Shown here piece by piece: positions 1-8,084 of a stretch of DNA of 64,000 bases (position 1 is its first letter; each line of letters starts with the position of its first letter). The DNA is from CAVQCJ01 sp963771835. Its GTDB lineage: Bacteria > Actinomycetota > Actinomycetes > Prado026. The DNA lies in assembly GCA_963771835.1 (NCBI GenBank), contig CAVYVA010000002.1, forward strand, positions 744,001 through 808,000, given 5' to 3'. Below the pieces are notes generated by a model. That model saw only the letters and a list, made by a program, of their open reading frames with translations. It did not search any database and had not been told where the DNA came from. A program made the translations under genes and the position numbers.

Positions 1-1044
1 CGCGCGGCGCAGCGCCCCGAACATGTTCATCGTCCCGTCCGGGGCCCGCGACGGGCCGAGCAGGATCTCGGCCAGCGTGCCGGTGGTCCCGACCCGGACC
101 CGCTCGCCGCGCGGCAGCTGCGGGTGGTGCACCTCGGAGCCCCAGTGCCAGCCGCGGCCGGGGGCCTCGTCGGCGCGGGCGAGCGGCGACCCCATCATCA
201 CGGCGTCGGCGCCGCACGCGACCGCCTTGGCGATGTCGCCGGAGCGACCGACCCCGCCGTCGGCGATGACGTGCACGTAGCGGCCGCCGGACTCGTCCAG
301 GTAGTCCCGGCGCGCCGCCGCGACGTCGGCGACCGCCGAGGCCATCGGGACCGCGACGCCGAGCACCGCGCGGGTGGTGTGCGCGGCGCCGCCGCCGAAC
401 CCGACGAGCACGCCCGCGGCACCGGTGCGCATGAGGTGCAGCGCGCCCTGGTACGTCGCGACCCCGCCCACGACCACGGGTACGTCGAGCTCGTAGATGA
501 ACTGCTTGAGGTTCAGCGGCTCGGCCTGCCCGGAGACGTGCTCGGCGCTGACGGTGGTGCCGCGGATGACGAACAGGTCGACCCCCGAGTCGACGACGAC
601 CTTCGCGTACGCCGCCGTCCGGCCGGGCGAGAGCGCGGCGGCGACCGTGACCCCCGCGTCCCGCACCCGCCGGACGACGCCGGCGATCAGCTCGGGGTCG
701 ATCGGCGCGGCGTAGAGCTCCTGCATGCGCGCGGTCACCCGCTCGTCGGGCAGGTGGGCGATCTCCGCGAGCAGCGGCTCGGGGTCCTCGTACCGGGTCC
801 ACAGGCCCTCGAGGTTGAGCACGCCGACGCCGCCGAGCCGGCCGATGGCGATCGCGGTGTCCGGCGAGACCACGGAGTCCATCGGCGCCGCGAGCAGCGG
901 CAGCTCGAACCGGTACGCGTCGATCTGCCAGGCGATCGAGACCTCCTGCGGGTCCCTGGTCCGCCGGCTCGGCACGATGGCGATGTCGTCGAAGCCGTAC
1001 GCCTCGCGGCCGCGCTTTCCGCGCCCGATCTCGATCTCCGTCAT
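1..1044 (-). CDS. guaB3: GuaB3-family IMP dehydrogenase-related protein (C-terminus cut by window edge)
   Basis: The open frame runs from an ATG at 1044 to the left edge without a stop, about 348 codons. It starts MTEIEIGRGKRGREAYGFDD, the usual start of actinobacterial GuaB3 proteins. It has the IMPDH/GMPR TIM-barrel phosphate-binding segments (IADGGVGRSGDIAKAVACGA and GADAVMMGSPLA) but no CBS domains, unlike the neighbouring GuaB. Where GuaB carries the catalytic cysteine (GSICTTR), this protein reads GGGAAHTTR, so the nucleophile of classical IMPDH is missing at that place. The family sits beside guaB in most actinobacteria and its exact reaction is not settled. It follows guaB by 40 bp and is probably co-transcribed. 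Confidence 0.92.
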   Translation of the reverse strand, partial: MTEIEIGRGKRGREAYGFDDIAIVPSRRTRDPQEVSIAWQIDAYRFELPLLAAPMDSVVSPDTAIAIGRLGGVGVLNLEGLWTRYEDPEPLLAEIAHLPDERVTARMQELYAAPIDPELIAGVVRRVRDAGVTVAAALSPGRTAAYAKVVVDSGVDLFVIRGTTVSAEHVSGQAEPLNLKQFIYELDVPVVVGGVATYQGALHLMRTGAAGVLVGFGGGAAHTTRAVLGVAVPMASAVADVAAARRDYLDESGGRYVHVIADGGVGRSGDIAKAVACGADAVMMGSPLARADEAPGRGWHWGSEVHHPQLPRGERVRVGTTGTLAEILLGPSRAPDGTMNMFGALRRA

Positions 1045-1084
1045 GCGCCGATCCTCCCAGACCGGCGCCCGTCCCGCTGTCATG

Positions 1085-2582
1085 TCAGCGCGAGGTGTAG
1101 TTCGGGGCCTCGATGGTCATCTGGACGTCGTGCGGGTGGCTCTCCTTGAGCCCGGCCGGGGTGATCCGGATCAGCTCGCCGCGCTCCTGCAGCGCGGCGA
1201 TCGTCTCGGCGCCCGCGTACCCCATCGACGCGCGCAGCCCGCCGACCAGCTGGTGGGCGACCGCGGCCAGCGGACCGCGGTACGGCACCTGTCCCTCGAC
1301 GCCCTCGGGCACGAGCTTGTCGTCGGAGAGCACGTCGTCCTGGAAGTAGCGGTCCTTGCTGTACGAGCGGCCGGCGCCGCGGCTCTGCATGGCGCCCAGC
1401 GAGCCCATCCCCCGGTACGCCTTGTACTGCTTGCCGTTGATGAAGATGAGCTCGCCGGGCGACTCCTCGCAGCCGGCCAGGAGCGAGCCGAGCATCACCG
1501 TGTCCGCGCCCGCCACCAGCGCCTTCGCGATGTCCCCGGAGTACTGCAGGCCGCCGTCGCCGATCACCGGGACGCCGGCCGGCCGGCACGCCTGCGCGGC
1601 GTCGTAGATCGCCGTCACCTGCGGGACGCCGACGCCGGCGACCACCCGCGTCGTACAGATCGAGCCGGGCCCGACGCCGACCTTGACCCCGTCCGCACCG
1701 GCGTCGACCAGCGCCTGGGCGCCGGCACGCGTCGCGACGTTGCCGCCGACCACGTCCACCGACGTCTCGCGCTTGAGCCGGGCCACCATCTCGAGCACGG
1801 CCTTCGAGTGGCCGTGCGCGGTGTCGACCACCAGGACGTCCACGCCGGCGTCGACGAGGGTGCGGGCCCGCTTGTAGGCGTCCTCGCCCACGCCGACGGC
1901 GGCGCCGACGACGAGGCGTCCGTCGGCGTCCTTGGTGGCCAGCGGGTACTGGCCGGACTTCACGAAGTCCTTGACGGTGATCAGCCCGGTCAGCCGGCCG
2001 GCAGTCGTCGACGAGCGGCAGCTTCTCGATCTTGTGCGTGGCCAGCAGCGCGAACGCCGCCTCGGAGTCGATGCCGAACGGCGCCGTCACCAGCGGCATC
2101 GGGGTCATCACCTCGCGGACCGGGCGGGCCGCGTCCGGCTCGAACCGCATGTCGCGGTTGGTCACGATGCCCAGCAGCACGCCCGAACCGTCCACGACCG
2201 GGACGCCGGAGATGTGGTACCGGCCGCACATGCGGTCGACGTCGGCGAGGGTGTCGTCGGGCCCGCAGGTGAACGGGTTGGAGACCATCCCGGCCTCGGA
2301 CCGCTTGACCAGGTCGGCCTGGGTCGCCTGGTCCTCGATCGACAGGTTGCGGTGCAGGATCCCGACGCCGCCCTGCCTGGCCATGGCGATCGCCATGCGG
2401 GCCTCGGTGACCGTGTCCATCGCCGAGGACACCAGCGGGACGCGGAGGGTGATCGAGCGGGACAGCCTGGTGCTGGTGTCGGCCTGGCTCGGCACGACGT
2501 CGGACTCGGCGGGCTGGAGCAGGACGTCGTCGAAGGTGAGCCCTACACGGGCGAACGGGGCGGCGGAGTCAGCGGAATCCAT
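1085..2582 (-). CDS. guaB: IMP dehydrogenase (one frame break)
   Basis: NAD-dependent IMP dehydrogenase makes XMP, the committed step to GTP. The N-terminal barrel part (LTFDDVLLQPAESDV, SSAMDTVTEARMAIAMA) is followed by two CBS domains (about residues 95-205), then the active-site loop GVGPGSICTTR with the catalytic Cys and the flap region ending in MQMTIEAPNYTSR-like sequence. About 498 aa once restored, normal for the family. The frame is broken by one extra base near 2003: LVDD is followed by Cys-Arg-Pro in frame, but one base later the expected GRLTGLITVKDF continues to the stop. The gene is essential and otherwise fully conserved, so a sequence error is more likely than a pseudogene. 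bldM lies 65 bp upstream. Confidence 0.93.
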
Positions 2583-2647
2583 GACTCATCCTAGACACAC
2601 GGGCGCCGAGCTCCCCGGCCAGACCGCGCGCGACGCGGAGGCCGCGG

Positions 2648-3259
2648 TCAGCGGACGAGACCCCAGCGGAAGCCGACAGCGACGGCGTGCGCACGGTCGG
2701 CGGCACCCAGCTTGCGGAAGAGCCGCCGGGCGTGGGTCTTCACGGTGTCCTCGGACAGGTACAGCTCGCGGCCGATCTCGGCGTTGCTGCGGCCCCGGGC
2801 CATGCCGCCGAGCACCTGCAGCTCGCGCTCGGACAACGACGGCGGGTCGGCCTGGCCGTCCACCCGGCGACCGGAGGCCCCGCTGCTGCGGGTCCGGCCG
2901 CCGAGGACCTGCATGAGCGTCGCCGACAGCTCCTCGCGGGAGGCGTCCTTGCGCACGTAGCCACGGGCCCCGTGGGCGACCGCCCTGGCCACGCCGTCGG
3001 TGTCCTCGGCCATGGTCAGCATGAGCACGGTGGCGTCGGGGTGCACGGCCAGCAGCCGCCGGGCCGCCTCCACGCCACCGATCCCGGGCATGCGTACGTC
3101 GGCCAGCACCACGTCCGGCCGGTCCACCGAGTAGCGCGCGAGCATCTCCTCGCCGCTCGCGGCCGCGCTCACCCGGTCGACGCCGGGCACCGTCGCGACC
3201 ACACGGCGCAGCGACTCGCGGGCGAGCGGGGAGTCGTCGCACACACACACCGTTGCCAC
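2648..3259 (-). CDS. bldM: BldM-type LuxR-family response regulator
   Basis: 203 aa, the same length as Streptomyces BldM. The receiver domain (1-120) has the acidic pair CDDSPLARE, Asp54 in VLADVRMPG and Lys104. The LuxR-type HTH (about 140-200) has ERELQVLGGMARGRSNAEIG and SEDTVKTHARRLFRKLGA and ends GFRWGLVR, essentially the BldM C-terminus. BldM directs development in Streptomyces as a homodimer or with WhiI and acts without classical phosphorylation; that is family knowledge, not visible here. GTG at 3259 is chosen because it begins right before the receiver beta1 strand (VATVCVCDDS). The neighbouring whiD and guaB match the Streptomyces order. Confidence 0.9.
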   Translation of the reverse strand: MATVCVCDDSPLARESLRRVVATVPGVDRVSAAASGEEMLARYSVDRPDVVLADVRMPGIGGVEAARRLLAVHPDATVLMLTMAEDTDGVARAVAHGARGYVRKDASREELSATLMQVLGGRTRSSGASGRRVDGQADPPSLSERELQVLGGMARGRSNAEIGRELYLSEDTVKTHARRLFRKLGAADRAHAVAVGFRWGLVR

Positions 3260-3345
3260 GTTCAGTGCTTCGGCAGGTCCGGACCCGGTACTGAGCACAA
3301 ATCCGGTCCGAGCTGTACGGCAGGCCGGGGGCGCCGGGCGGCGGG

Positions 3346-4254
3346 TCAGCCGCCCATCAGGGCCGCGACGTCCGGCCGGGCGAGCCACTCGTCCCTGAGC
3401 GCCTCGGGAAGATCGTCGGCGATCGTGATCACCGCGTTGCGGGCCGCGGCGAGGTTCTTGGCGCTCTCCGCCTCCTCCTGACCCTCGAGCAGGGCCCCGA
3501 GCACCGCCCGGGACGGCCAGACCAGGGGCAGGCAGCCCAGCCGCTCGGCCAGCGTGGCCGCCCGGCGCAGCGTCTCGACGGCCTCGTCGGGGGCACCGCC
3601 CTGGACCTGCGCCACGCCCAGGAACAGCAGGCTCTTGGCCACGTGCCGCGGCGCGCCAGAGCCCTCGGCCAGCGTCACCGCGCCGTCGGCGGCCTTCGCC
3701 GCGGCGCCGGGGTCGCCGGTCAGCAGGGCCACCTCGGCCCGCAGCCACAGCGCCCGGACCTTCTGCCGCCACCAGTCCGACCGGCCCTCCAGCAGCGCCG
3801 TGGCCTGGTCCAGCGCCGTCCGGGCCGCCTCGACCTCGCCCAGCCCCACGGCGTCGGCCGCGAGCCCGAGCCGGGCGTCGAACATCGCCTCGGACGCGTC
3901 GCCGGCCAGGTCGACAGCACGCTCGTCGAGGGTGCGGGCGGCCGCGTGCCGACCGAGCTGGCGGTGCACGCTGGCCGCGGTGGAGGCGGCGAGCGACGCG
4001 AACAGCCGGCGGGCCGGGTGGGCGACCGCGGCCCGGTCGGCCATCGGCTCGAGGACGGCGAGCGCGCTCCCGTACCGGCCGGCCGCGCCGAGGGCGACGC
4101 CGAGCAGCCACGCGGCCGCGGTCGCCTCGTCGTCGCGCCCGTCGGCGTGCGCCGCTTCGACCGCCTGCTGCAGCGGGGAGACCCCCGCGGACGGCCGGCC
4201 GTGGAAGGCGGCCCGTTCACCCGCCGCCAGCAGACCGGCCAGGTCCTCGGCCAC
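3346..4254 (-). CDS. TPR-like helical-repeat protein of unknown function
   Basis: 302 aa, almost wholly alpha-helical and rich in Ala/Leu, with repeated helix pairs of TPR spacing (for example AAWLLGVALGAAGRYGSALA, RALWLRAEVALLTGDPGAAA and KSLLFLGVAQVQGGAPDEAV). There is no signal peptide, membrane segment or catalytic motif. It lies between the MerR regulator (119 bp upstream) and bldM (86 bp downstream), all on the minus strand. This suggests a scaffold or partner protein for one of these regulators, but that is inference from position only. I do not recognise a named family beyond the TPR fold. Confidence 0.75.
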   Translation of the reverse strand: MAEDLAGLLAAGERAAFHGRPSAGVSPLQQAVEAAHADGRDDEATAAAWLLGVALGAAGRYGSALAVLEPMADRAAVAHPARRLFASLAASTAASVHRQLGRHAAARTLDERAVDLAGDASEAMFDARLGLAADAVGLGEVEAARTALDQATALLEGRSDWWRQKVRALWLRAEVALLTGDPGAAAKAADGAVTLAEGSGAPRHVAKSLLFLGVAQVQGGAPDEAVETLRRAATLAERLGCLPLVWPSRAVLGALLEGQEEAESAKNLAAARNAVITIADDLPEALRDEWLARPDVAALMGG

Positions 4255-4373
4255 AGACCACTCCTCGTCCGGGGGTCGTGCTCGTGCGACGCAGCCGTCG
4301 GCTCGCGTTCTCGCCCCCGTCGGAGGTTATCGGCTCGCCGACCCCCGTCGGAGTAGCCCGCGCCAGGTTCGAC

Positions 4374-5297
4374 TCAGACGGTGGCAGCCAGGAGCGCCCC
4401 GAGAGCCTCCTGGAGCGAGCGGACCCGGACCGCGCCCGGCAGCTCCCCGTCCGGCCAGCCCGGGCCGCCGACGACGACAGCCGGCCGGGGGCGCAGCGAG
4501 GGCAGCTCGGTCAGCTGGCTCGGGTCGCCGGTGGCGGGTCGCTGCGACCACAGGAACACCGCCTGCGGACCGACCCGGCGCAGGGCGGCCGCCAGCGCGT
4601 CCCGCGGCACCCGTGCCCCGAGCAGCCGGTTGGGGACACCGCGCTCGCCCAGCGCGGCGGCGAGGGCGTACAGCGGCAACGAGTGGGTCTCCTCCTCGGC
4701 GCTGCTCAGCAGGACGGCTCCGCCGGCCGACCGCACCCTGGCGGCCGGGACGGTGAGCAACGCCCCGATCACGCACTCGGACATCAGGTGCTCGACGTCG
4801 ACCCCTTGGCCGGTGGCCTCCCAGCGCACCCCGATCCCGGTGAGCACCGGCACGATGACCTCGTCCCAGGCACGGACCACCCCGAGCTCGTCCAGTGCCG
4901 TACGGACCGTGGTCGAGACCGTGGCGGCGTCCAGCGCCATCGCCGCCCTGGCCAGGCCCCTGGTCCGCTCGCCCGCGTCGGGCAGCGCCAGCACGCGACC
5001 GCCGCCACCGCGGCCGACGGGACGGACCGGCCCGACCGTCCGCCGGGCCTTCGCCCGGTCGGCTGCGAGGGCGGCCCGGGCCGCGTCGGCCGGGTTCACG
5101 CCGTCCCTGGTCAGCCGCCGCATGACCTCGAGCCGGGCCACGTCCGCCGGCTGGTAGCGCCGGTGCGTGCCGGCGGAGTGCGCGCTCGGCCCGAGCCCGT
5201 ACCGGCGGTCCCAGGTCCGCAGAGTGGCCGGCGCCACCCCGAGCCGTCGGGCCACCGCGGCCACCGACAGCGGGGCCCGGACCACCTCCGACGCCAT
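4374..5297 (-). CDS. MerR-family regulator with CarH/LitR-like cobalamin-binding domain
   Basis: 307 aa. The N-terminal MerR winged helix (residues 9-60: LSVAAVARRLGVAPATLRTW, then AGTHRRYQPADVARLEVMRR) is followed by a helical bundle and a Rossmann-like domain. The bundle has W159-x9-E169-H170, the Wx9EH signature of adenosylcobalamin-binding CarH photoreceptors. His205 (EEETHSLPLY) lies 35 residues after H170, the spacing that separates H142 from the lower ligand H177 in Thermus CarH as I recall it. The residue after the Trp is Glu160, where Thermus CarH has His132, used in its light-exposed state. So B12 binding is likely and light sensing uncertain. The ATG at 5297 is chosen because upstream in-frame starts lack MerR homology. 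Divergent from whiD. Confidence 0.82.
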   Translation of the reverse strand: MASEVVRAPLSVAAVARRLGVAPATLRTWDRRYGLGPSAHSAGTHRRYQPADVARLEVMRRLTRDGVNPADAARAALAADRAKARRTVGPVRPVGRGGGGRVLALPDAGERTRGLARAAMALDAATVSTTVRTALDELGVVRAWDEVIVPVLTGIGVRWEATGQGVDVEHLMSECVIGALLTVPAARVRSAGGAVLLSSAEEETHSLPLYALAAALGERGVPNRLLGARVPRDALAAALRRVGPQAVFLWSQRPATGDPSQLTELPSLRPRPAVVVGGPGWPDGELPGAVRVRSLQEALGALLAATV

Positions 5298-5351
5298 GCG
5301 CCCCATTCTCGACCGTGGGCCGGTGGGTCGCACGTCGAACACGCTGCCGAG

Positions 5352-5380
5352 TTGAACAACTTATGGCGCGGTACTACCCT
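5352..5380 (+). promoter_or_regulatory. putative whiD promoter
   Basis: TTGAAC at 5352-5357 and TACCCT at 5375-5380 are 17 bp apart, a reasonable housekeeping-sigma promoter about 50 bp ahead of the whiD ATG. It lies in the 131-bp divergent region shared with the MerR regulator, so that regulator could act here; no operator was identified with confidence. Confidence 0.5.
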
Positions 5381-5428
5381 GCGTGGGAACCGGCGGGGAC
5401 CCGTCGGCGCGCCCAGCGAGGAGGCCCG

Positions 5429-5722
5429 ATGGCCGACCTGACCCGACTCCCGGGCCCGAACGCCGACCTGTGGGACTGGCAGCTCAGCTCGGCCTGCCGC
5501 ACGTCCGACCCGGACCTGTTCTTCCACCCGGAGGGTGAGCGCGGCCCGGCCAGGAGCAACCGCGACACGGCCGCCAAGCAGGTCTGCCGGACCTGTCCGG
5601 TGCTCGTGACCTGCCGTTCGCACGCGCTGCTCGTGCGCGAGCCGTACGGCGTCTGGGGCGGCTTGTCGGAGGACGAGCGCGAGGCGTTCTATGCGCGCGG
5701 CTCGCGGATGCTCGTCGGCTGA
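5429..5722 (+). CDS. whiD: WhiB-family iron-sulfur regulator, WhiD/WhiB3 type
   Basis: 97 aa. The four cluster-binding cysteines are Cys23, Cys53, Cys56 and Cys62 (C-x29-C-x2-C-x5-C), followed by the GVWGG turn at 74-78 and a basic tail. The N-terminus LPGPNADLWDWQL and the FFHPEGERGPAR segment match the WhiD (Streptomyces) / WhiB3 (Mycobacterium) branch, which is also encoded near groEL1 and guaB in those genera. The family binds a 4Fe-4S cluster and the principal sigma factor; WhiD is needed for spore maturation and WhiB3 for redox control. The start follows AGGAGG at a proper distance. Convergent with groEL1 across a strong hairpin. Confidence 0.93.
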   Translation: MADLTRLPGPNADLWDWQLSSACRTSDPDLFFHPEGERGPARSNRDTAAKQVCRTCPVLVTCRSHALLVREPYGVWGGLSEDEREAFYARGSRMLVG

Positions 5723-5778
5723 CCCGCCACCGGCCCATCCGCCACCGACCCCACCGTCGACCGGGGACCGCGGGAGAC

Positions 5779-5815
5779 GACGAGGACCGGCCCCGCACGG
5801 GGACCGGTCCTCGTC
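5779..5815. terminator. bidirectional hairpin between whiD and groEL1
   Basis: A perfect 12-bp inverted repeat, GACGAGGACCGG (5779-5790) and CCGGTCCTCGTC (5804-5815), with a loop that can itself pair (CCCCG/CGGGG). It lies between two converging genes, 57 bp after the whiD stop and 25 bp after the groEL1 stop, so it can serve both. T-richness after the stem is slight, as is usual in actinobacteria. Confidence 0.8.
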
Positions 5816-5840
5816 TGTGTCTGGTGCGGCTGTGTCCGGG

Positions 5841-7478
5841 TCAGTGCGTGTGCCCGCCCGGCCCGTGGCTGTGGCCGTGGCCGCTGTCGCCGCCGTTGAG
5901 CTCCTCGGCCGGCTTCTCGACGACCAGCGTCTCGGTCGTCAGCAGCAGTCCCACGATCGAGGCGGCGTTCTGCAGCGCGGAGCGGGTGACCTTGACCGGG
6001 TCGATGACGCCTTCCGCGAAGAGGTCGCCGAAGGTGTTGCTCGCGGCGTTCAGGCCGTGGCCGACCGGCAGCTGCGAGACCTTGTCGACGACGACGTAGC
6101 CCTCGAGCCCGGCGTTCTCGGCGATCCAGCGCAGCGGCTCGAAGCAGGACTTCCGGACGATGTTCACGCCGGTCGCCTGGTCGCCGGTGAGCCCGAGACC
6201 GCCGTCCAGCACGGTCGCGGCATGCACGAGAGCCGACCCGCCACCGGCGACGATGCCCTCCTCGATCGCGGCCCGCGTCGCGGAGATCGCGTCCTCGATG
6301 CGGTGCTTGCGCTCCTTGAGCTCGACCTCGGTGTGCGCGCCGACCTTGATGACGCAGACGCCGCCGGCGAGCTTGGCCACCCGCTCCTGCAGCTTCTCGC
6401 GGTCCCAGTCCGAGTCGGTGTTCTCGATCTCGTTGCGCAGCTGCGAGACCCGGTCGGCCACCGCGCCGGCCTCGCCACCGCCGTCGATGATCGTCGTGTC
6501 GTCCTTGCTGACCACGATGCGGCGGGCGGTGCCGAGCACCTCGAGGCCGACCTGGTCCAGCTTGAGCCCCAGCTCGGGCGCGACGACCTGCGCGCCGGTG
6601 AGCACGCCGAGGTCCTCGAGCATGGCCTTGCGCCGGTCGCCGAAGCCGGGTGCCTTGACGGCGACACCGGTGAACAGCCCGCGGATCTTGTTGACCACGA
6701 GGGTGGACAGCGCCTCGCCGTCCACGTCCTCGGCGACGATCAGCAGCGGGCGCCCGGACTGGACGATCTTCTCCAGGATCGGCAGCAGCTCGGCGACCGA
6801 GGAGATCTTGCCCTGGTGCAGCAGGACGTGGGCGTCGTCCAGGACGGCCTCCATCCGCTCCGGGTCGGTGACCATGTACGGCGAGAGGTAGCCCTTGTCC
6901 AGCTGCATGCCCTCGGTGAACTCGAGCTCGACGCCGGTCGACTGCGACTCGTCGACGGTGATGACGCCGTCCTTGCCGACCTTGTCGAACGCCTCGGCGA
7001 TGAGGTCGCCGATCTCCGGGTCCTGCGCGGAGATCGTCGCGACCGCGGCCATGTCGGACTCGGTCGCGACCGGCCTGGCGTTCTCCAGCAGGCGCGTGTT
7101 GACGGCCTCGACGGCGGCCTCGATGCCGCGCTTGATCTCCATCGGCTCACCGCCGGCGGTGACGACGCGCAGGCCCTCGTGGACCATCGCCTGCGCGAGC
7201 ACGGTCGCGGTCGTCGTCCCGTCGCCGGCGACGTCGTTGGTCTTGGTCGCGACCTCCTTCGCCAGCTGCGCGCCGAGGTTCTCGTACGGGTTCTGCAGCT
7301 CGATCTCGCGCGCGATGGTGACGCCGTCGTTGGTGATGGTGGGCGCGCCGTACTTCTTGTCGATGACGACGTTGCGGCCGCGCGGGCCGAGCGTCACCTT
7401 CACCGTGTCGGCGAGGGCGTCGACACCGCGCTGCAAGAGGCGGCGGGCGCTCTCGTCGAACTCGAGGATCTTGGCCAT
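5841..7478 (-). CDS. groEL: GroEL1-type 60-kDa chaperonin with His-rich tail
   Basis: 545 aa cytosolic chaperonin that folds client proteins with GroES. The N-terminus is MAKILEFDESARR; the ATP-binding segments VTLGPRGRNVVIDKK, NDGVTIAREIEL and DGTTTATVLAQAM are intact, as is EEGIVAGGGSALVHA. Instead of the Gly-Gly-Met repeat of canonical GroEL, the C-terminus ends in a His-rich tail (GDSGHGHSHGPGGHTH), typical of the operon-encoded GroEL1 of actinobacteria. A second chaperonin elsewhere in the genome is therefore expected, as is common in this phylum. It follows groES by 120 bp, which contain a strong hairpin, and shares its CIRCE-controlled promoter. Confidence 0.96.
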   Translation of the reverse strand: MAKILEFDESARRLLQRGVDALADTVKVTLGPRGRNVVIDKKYGAPTITNDGVTIAREIELQNPYENLGAQLAKEVATKTNDVAGDGTTTATVLAQAMVHEGLRVVTAGGEPMEIKRGIEAAVEAVNTRLLENARPVATESDMAAVATISAQDPEIGDLIAEAFDKVGKDGVITVDESQSTGVELEFTEGMQLDKGYLSPYMVTDPERMEAVLDDAHVLLHQGKISSVAELLPILEKIVQSGRPLLIVAEDVDGEALSTLVVNKIRGLFTGVAVKAPGFGDRRKAMLEDLGVLTGAQVVAPELGLKLDQVGLEVLGTARRIVVSKDDTTIIDGGGEAGAVADRVSQLRNEIENTDSDWDREKLQERVAKLAGGVCVIKVGAHTEVELKERKHRIEDAISATRAAIEEGIVAGGGSALVHAATVLDGGLGLTGDQATGVNIVRKSCFEPLRWIAENAGLEGYVVVDKVSQLPVGHGLNAASNTFGDLFAEGVIDPVKVTRSALQNAASIVGLLLTTETLVVEKPAEELNGGDSGHGHSHGPGGHTH

Positions 7479-7507
7479 GGAACCGGGTCGTCCTTCCCTG
7501 TCGCGGA

Positions 7508-7547
7508 AGACGCCCCGTGGCCCGGGTGTCGGGCCGCCGGGGCGTCT
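7508..7547 (-). promoter_or_regulatory. intercistronic hairpin between groES and groEL1
   Basis: A nine-base outer stem, AGACGCCCC (7508-7516) and GGGGCGTCT (7539-7547), encloses a second inverted repeat, GGCCCG/CGGGCC. It lies in the 120-bp groES-groEL gap and could act as an attenuator or as an mRNA processing or stability element that sets different levels of the two proteins. The role is inferred. Confidence 0.6.
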
Positions 7548-7598
7548 CCTGCTGCGCTGTGACGTACGAGAGTGGTGCGGATGCTCGGGAGGGCTGGA

Positions 7599-7892
7599 TC
7601 AGCTCTCGAGCACGGCGAGCACATCGCGCGAGGACAGGATGAGGTACTCCTCGCCGTTGTACTTGACCTCGGTGCCGCCGTACTTGCTGTAGATGACCTT
7701 GTCGCCGACCTTGATGTCCAGCGGCAGCCGCTGCCCGTCCTCGAAACGACCGGGACCCACGGCCAGGACTTCGCCCTCCTGGGGCTTCTCCTTGGCGGTG
7801 TCGGGGATGACGAGGCCCGAGGCAGTGGTCTGCTCGGCGTCGACCGACTTGACGAGGATCCGATCCTCGAGCGGCTTGATGGTGACCGACAC
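7599..7892 (-). CDS. groES: GroES 10-kDa co-chaperonin
   Basis: 97 aa, the normal length. It begins VSVTIKPLEDRILVKSVDAE and contains the mobile-loop segment TTASGLVIPDTAKEKPQEG and the ending YNGEEYLILSSRDVLAVLES. GTG at 7892 is chosen over upstream in-frame starts because it is preceded by GGAGGT and matches the family start. It caps GroEL rings in ATP-dependent folding. First gene of the groES-groEL1 operon, transcribed from the CIRCE-containing promoter about 125 bp upstream. Confidence 0.96.
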   Translation of the reverse strand: MSVTIKPLEDRILVKSVDAEQTTASGLVIPDTAKEKPQEGEVLAVGPGRFEDGQRLPLDIKVGDKVIYSKYGGTEVKYNGEEYLILSSRDVLAVLES

Positions 7893-7980
7893 GGTTGGTT
7901 TACCTCCGACAGATGGGCTCTTGGAGGCGACCGCGGGGCCTGTCGTCGCGGGGCCAGGACCCGTGTCGCACGCATGTTCG

Positions 7981-8007
7981 CTGGCAGACTCGGGGTGAGA
8001 GTGCCAA
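7981..8007 (-). promoter_or_regulatory. degenerate second CIRCE-like half-site pair
   Basis: GAGTGCCAA at 7999-8007 is an exact CIRCE right half. Nine bases upstream lies CTGGCAGAC (7981-7989), which keeps only six of nine left-half positions. It is just downstream of the groES promoter, where a second HrcA operator is often found in actinobacteria; binding would be weaker than at the main site. Confidence 0.5.
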
Positions 8008-8015
8008 CGGGTCAC

Positions 8016-8045
8016 ACCCTAGGCAGCCGGTTAGCACTCCGTCAA
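8016..8045 (-). promoter_or_regulatory. groES-groEL promoter
   Basis: On the minus strand, TTGACG (8040-8045) and TAGGGT (8016-8021) are separated by 18 bp. The -35 box sits in the spacer of the CIRCE element, so HrcA bound there would block RNA polymerase. Confidence 0.7.
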
Positions 8046-8057
8046 CCCGAGTGCCAG
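8031..8057. promoter_or_regulatory. CIRCE operator (HrcA binding site)
   Basis: TTAGCACTC at 8031-8039, nine bases, then GAGTGCCAG at 8049-8057: the consensus CIRCE inverted repeat with two mismatches at the outer end of the right half. It lies in the divergent region between groES and the methyltransferase gene that starts at 8085, so it could affect both directions. Confidence 0.9.
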
Positions 8058-8084
8058 TCGGGAGCCACCCGGCAGGATGGCGCG

